Shown: piece by piece, positions 42,195 through 44,351 of the stretch
How positions within the stretch are numbered: the first letter of the stretch is position 1
Layout: each line of letters starts with the position of its first letter
Assembly: GCA_004335835.1 (NCBI GenBank)
Contig: RWJK01000922.1
Span: forward strand, 1 to 44,351
Source of the DNA: Scenedesmus sp. ARA3
Taxonomy: Eukaryota; Chlorophyta; Chlorophyceae; Sphaeropleales; Scenedesmaceae
Direction: 5' to 3'
Length of the DNA: 44,351 nt
The notes under the pieces: model-generated
The model's database searches: none
What the model was told of the DNA's origin: nothing
What the model saw: only the letters and a program-made list of their open reading frames with translations
Program-made: the position numbers and the translations under genes

Positions 42195-44351
42195 ATGCCG
42201 TCGCTGTCAGCCGCCCTTGGAACGTCAGTTCCAGCTGGGGATTCAATGTGGCGAGGCTTCAGCACTGCAAGCCCTTGCAGGCTGCCAATAGGTGAGGCAG
42301 TTGCTTGCAGGACGTCAGCAGACTCGTCTGGCGGCGCCAGGTGGCGAGGCCAGTGAATTAGGGCAAGAGCCGCACATGAATCCATGCATGTGATGCTGGG
42401 CCTACATTTCTCATGTGTACCCTTTTCTTGTTTCACCCAGACGCTGAGTCCAGAGGTGCGCTTGCTCAACATTCACTTGCGTGCACTGCTGCTGGTGCTG
42501 CCCTTGCAGTGCGCTGGAGCAGGCACCCGCAGCAGCAGCAGCAGCGCCAGCAGGCCCGCCTAGGCTGCTTACAGGCATGTCGGCGCAGCGGGTGCAGCGG
42601 CTAGAAACACTAGTAGAGTTGAAGAAGCTGTACAGGAACTGCGTCCGGGCAGAGGCGCTGCTCGGGCGGGCTAGCCCTGTGTATGTAGCACCAGAGGGTG
42701 AGTGGTGTTGAGCCGGCACAGCAGCTGGGCACTGCTTGCACTTTGCTTACACGCAGCGTGCTGCAGCCACTGCAATAAGTGGCTTTTACTAGTGATGTCT
42801 GGTGAAGAACGCATGCTGCAGCACGTCATTGTCACTTGCGGCGCACAATGCACTGCATATGCTTGCAACACGCTGGTGCTGTGCATGCATGCACAGATGC
42901 ATTCCAAAGAGTAGGGGAGCATGATGCGTGCATCTCCGTTTCACGGGCAATGTTGCATCACACCCTGGCGCTCACGCTTCCGCTGCATGCATGCGTTGCG
43001 TGTCTGCCAACACCAGGTGCAGCTGATGGCGCGTGCGTGCCAGCACTGGATGACGACGCCTACAGCAGCATGGACAGCAGCAGCAGCACCAGCCTGGATG
43101 ATGAAGTGGCGGAGCGGCTGCAGCAGGCTGTGGAGCTGGTGGCTGAGATGCAGCTCACAGCAGAGCAGCTAAAGGTGCGCCGTGTGACAATGCCTCGGGT
43201 GGCAGCAGTAGCAGCAGTTGCAGCGCAAGGGCTTGCGCGTGTATGTTCAGCAGCAGCAGATGTTTTGCAGCAGTGCGCTTGTCTGGTGTCGGCCTGCAGA
43301 CTGCGCACAGCTGTCCTGAAGATGAGGACGCTGCAGCCGCCTATGCATGCAGCTGCATGGGTGGGAGTGCTGTGCTGTTTGGTGCTGCTCATCCTGCCGC
43401 AGCGGCTTGTGCGGCTGACTTTGGCATACTGTCCTTCTCTGCCAACAAACCCAATGTGTTTGCATGCTCGCTGCAGACTGGGCTGCGAGCGCTGCCTGCC
43501 AGTTTTGGGGCAATCTTTGGCAAGGACAGCAGCGTGCAGACAGCAGCAGACATCAGGGACACAGCCAAGCGATACAGCGGTGAATTGAGGGACCGCGCAG
43601 CAGTGGAGCTGCCGCTGCTGCCTTTTAGCAGGTACGAGCAACACTCTGCATTTGTGCAGCATAATGCGCAGCATGCTGGCGCAGCATCACATTTAGACAG
43701 CAGTTGCATGAAAATGGTGTGCGTTTCGTGCGCGGTTAATTCTCCCAGCTGGTGCATTACTTCCCCAGCCGTCTACGGTGCCTGTTGCAGATGTGGTACT
43801 GCAGTTTGAACATCTTCTCAGGGGCTGTGCCGCCTGCTGTCCTGGGCACCGCGCGCATGTGCATTGCGCCACCCTTTTCTGTTACTGACTGCAGTGAGAT
43901 GCAGGCGCAAGCTGCCTGCGATGTGCGCAATGCGCGCTACAACAAGCGGCTGCAGGCAGTTGTTGATGAGCTGGGCGCTGAGAGTCCCAGCAGCAGCATC
44001 AGCAGCACCAGCAGCTTGCCTGACAGGCTCAACCAGGTGGGCGGGCAGCTGCATCGGCTGAGCTGCGTGAGCGGCACCTCTCCCTCTCTCTTGCAGGATG
44101 CAGGTGTTTAGCGTGCTGGATGTGTGCAACACCTGGTTCCCCATCAGCCTTGGCCGCTGCCATGGTGCTAAGCTGGTGCGTCTGTGCTCAACAGGTTGCG
44201 TCTGCAGGCAACTGAGTCGTGTGTGATGCGGTTGTTTGGCGTCACAGGCGGAGAAGGTGGCCGGCAAGTTTGTGGCGCGGCGCATCAAGCCCGCACTGCA
44301 GCGCGCGCGGGAGAAGGAGCTGGGCCAGGTGCTGAGCGAGTCAGGGCAGTA
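42195..44351 (+). CDS. Unidentified protein with mitochondrial-type presequence, 3' part outside window
   Basis: Seven exons read: 42195-42291, 42575-42697, 43017-43174, 43300-43631, 43805-44036, 44104-44175, 44248-44351 (open at the edge); about 373 residues so far, phases close throughout. The N-terminus MPSLSAALGTSVP followed by MWRGFSTASPCRLP is a typical mitochondrial presequence (Arg/Ser-rich, RGFSTAS). Then come a helical stretch (RVQRLETLVELKKLYRNC), an acidic serine-rich loop encoded by exon 3 (LDDDAYSSMDSSSS) and a Gly/Ala-rich middle (MGGSAVLFGAAH, FGILSFSANKP). The end is basic and helical (KFVARRIKPALQRAREKEL). I do not recognise the family. Choice of acceptors for exons 4-6 rests on phase: other nearby AGs give stops. 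The first exon is the least certain. Confidence 0.6.

Noticed and set aside
42412..42574. Upstream exon for the mitochondrial gene starting after a CACCCAG acceptor
   Set aside because: In the frame of the next exon it has an immediate stop; in the frame that stays open it runs into a stop after the Gln tract. The acceptor at 42573-42574 closes phase instead.
1..44351. CRISPR arrays, rRNA genes, tRNA genes, bacterial operons
   Set aside because: No regularly spaced repeats, no rRNA-like blocks and no tRNA B-box with a matching A-box were seen; the gene structure is eukaryotic.

Overview
This is nuclear DNA of a green alga, most likely a chlorophycean. The reasons are: compact genes broken by many GT-AG introns, almost all with GTG-type donors (GTGAGT, GTGCGC, GTGGGC); TGTAA as the apparent poly(A) signal; abundant CAG/CTG trinucleotide tracts; a thylakoid PsbP-family protein; and a plastid-type tryptophan synthase alpha subunit. 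No bacterial operons, CRISPR arrays or rRNA/tRNA genes were seen. Two short N runs (11347 and 15554-15558) mark assembly gaps inside poly-C.

I could splice eleven protein genes exon by exon, with reading phase closing at each junction. From the left they are: a kinesin-8-type motor (minus, cut by the left edge); a PsbP-domain lumen protein (plus); an unidentified coiled-coil, single-pass membrane protein (minus); a small protein with a ZNHIT3-like C-terminus but no zinc finger (minus); ribosomal protein L12/uL11 (minus); tryptophan synthase alpha (plus); a dynamin-related protein with stalk, PH and GED parts but no visible GTPase domain (minus); an RRM protein (minus); the organellar primase-helicase Twinkle (minus); an EF-hand protein with a myristoylation-type N-terminus (plus); and an unidentified, probably mitochondrial protein (plus, cut by the right edge).

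Three gene pairs are divergent: kinesin/PsbP, L12/tryptophan synthase (only 200 bp apart) and Twinkle/EF-hand. Two pairs are convergent: PsbP/coiled-coil and tryptophan synthase/dynamin. In the second convergent pair the predicted 3' UTRs overlap by about 190 bp. The genes do not form one pathway; this is an ordinary mixed housekeeping neighbourhood (cytoskeleton, plastid, mitochondrion, translation, membrane traffic).

The most interesting items are the dynamin-related gene with no G domain in the window, the zinc-finger-less ZNHIT3-like protein, a small dispersed repeat family whose 28.7 kb copy has 14-bp target-site duplications, a cluster of perfect palindromes and a CAG/CTG hairpin at 11.5-11.7 kb, and CTG tracts sitting directly in front of splice acceptors. 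All exon boundaries are my own reading of splice sites and phase, without transcript data.
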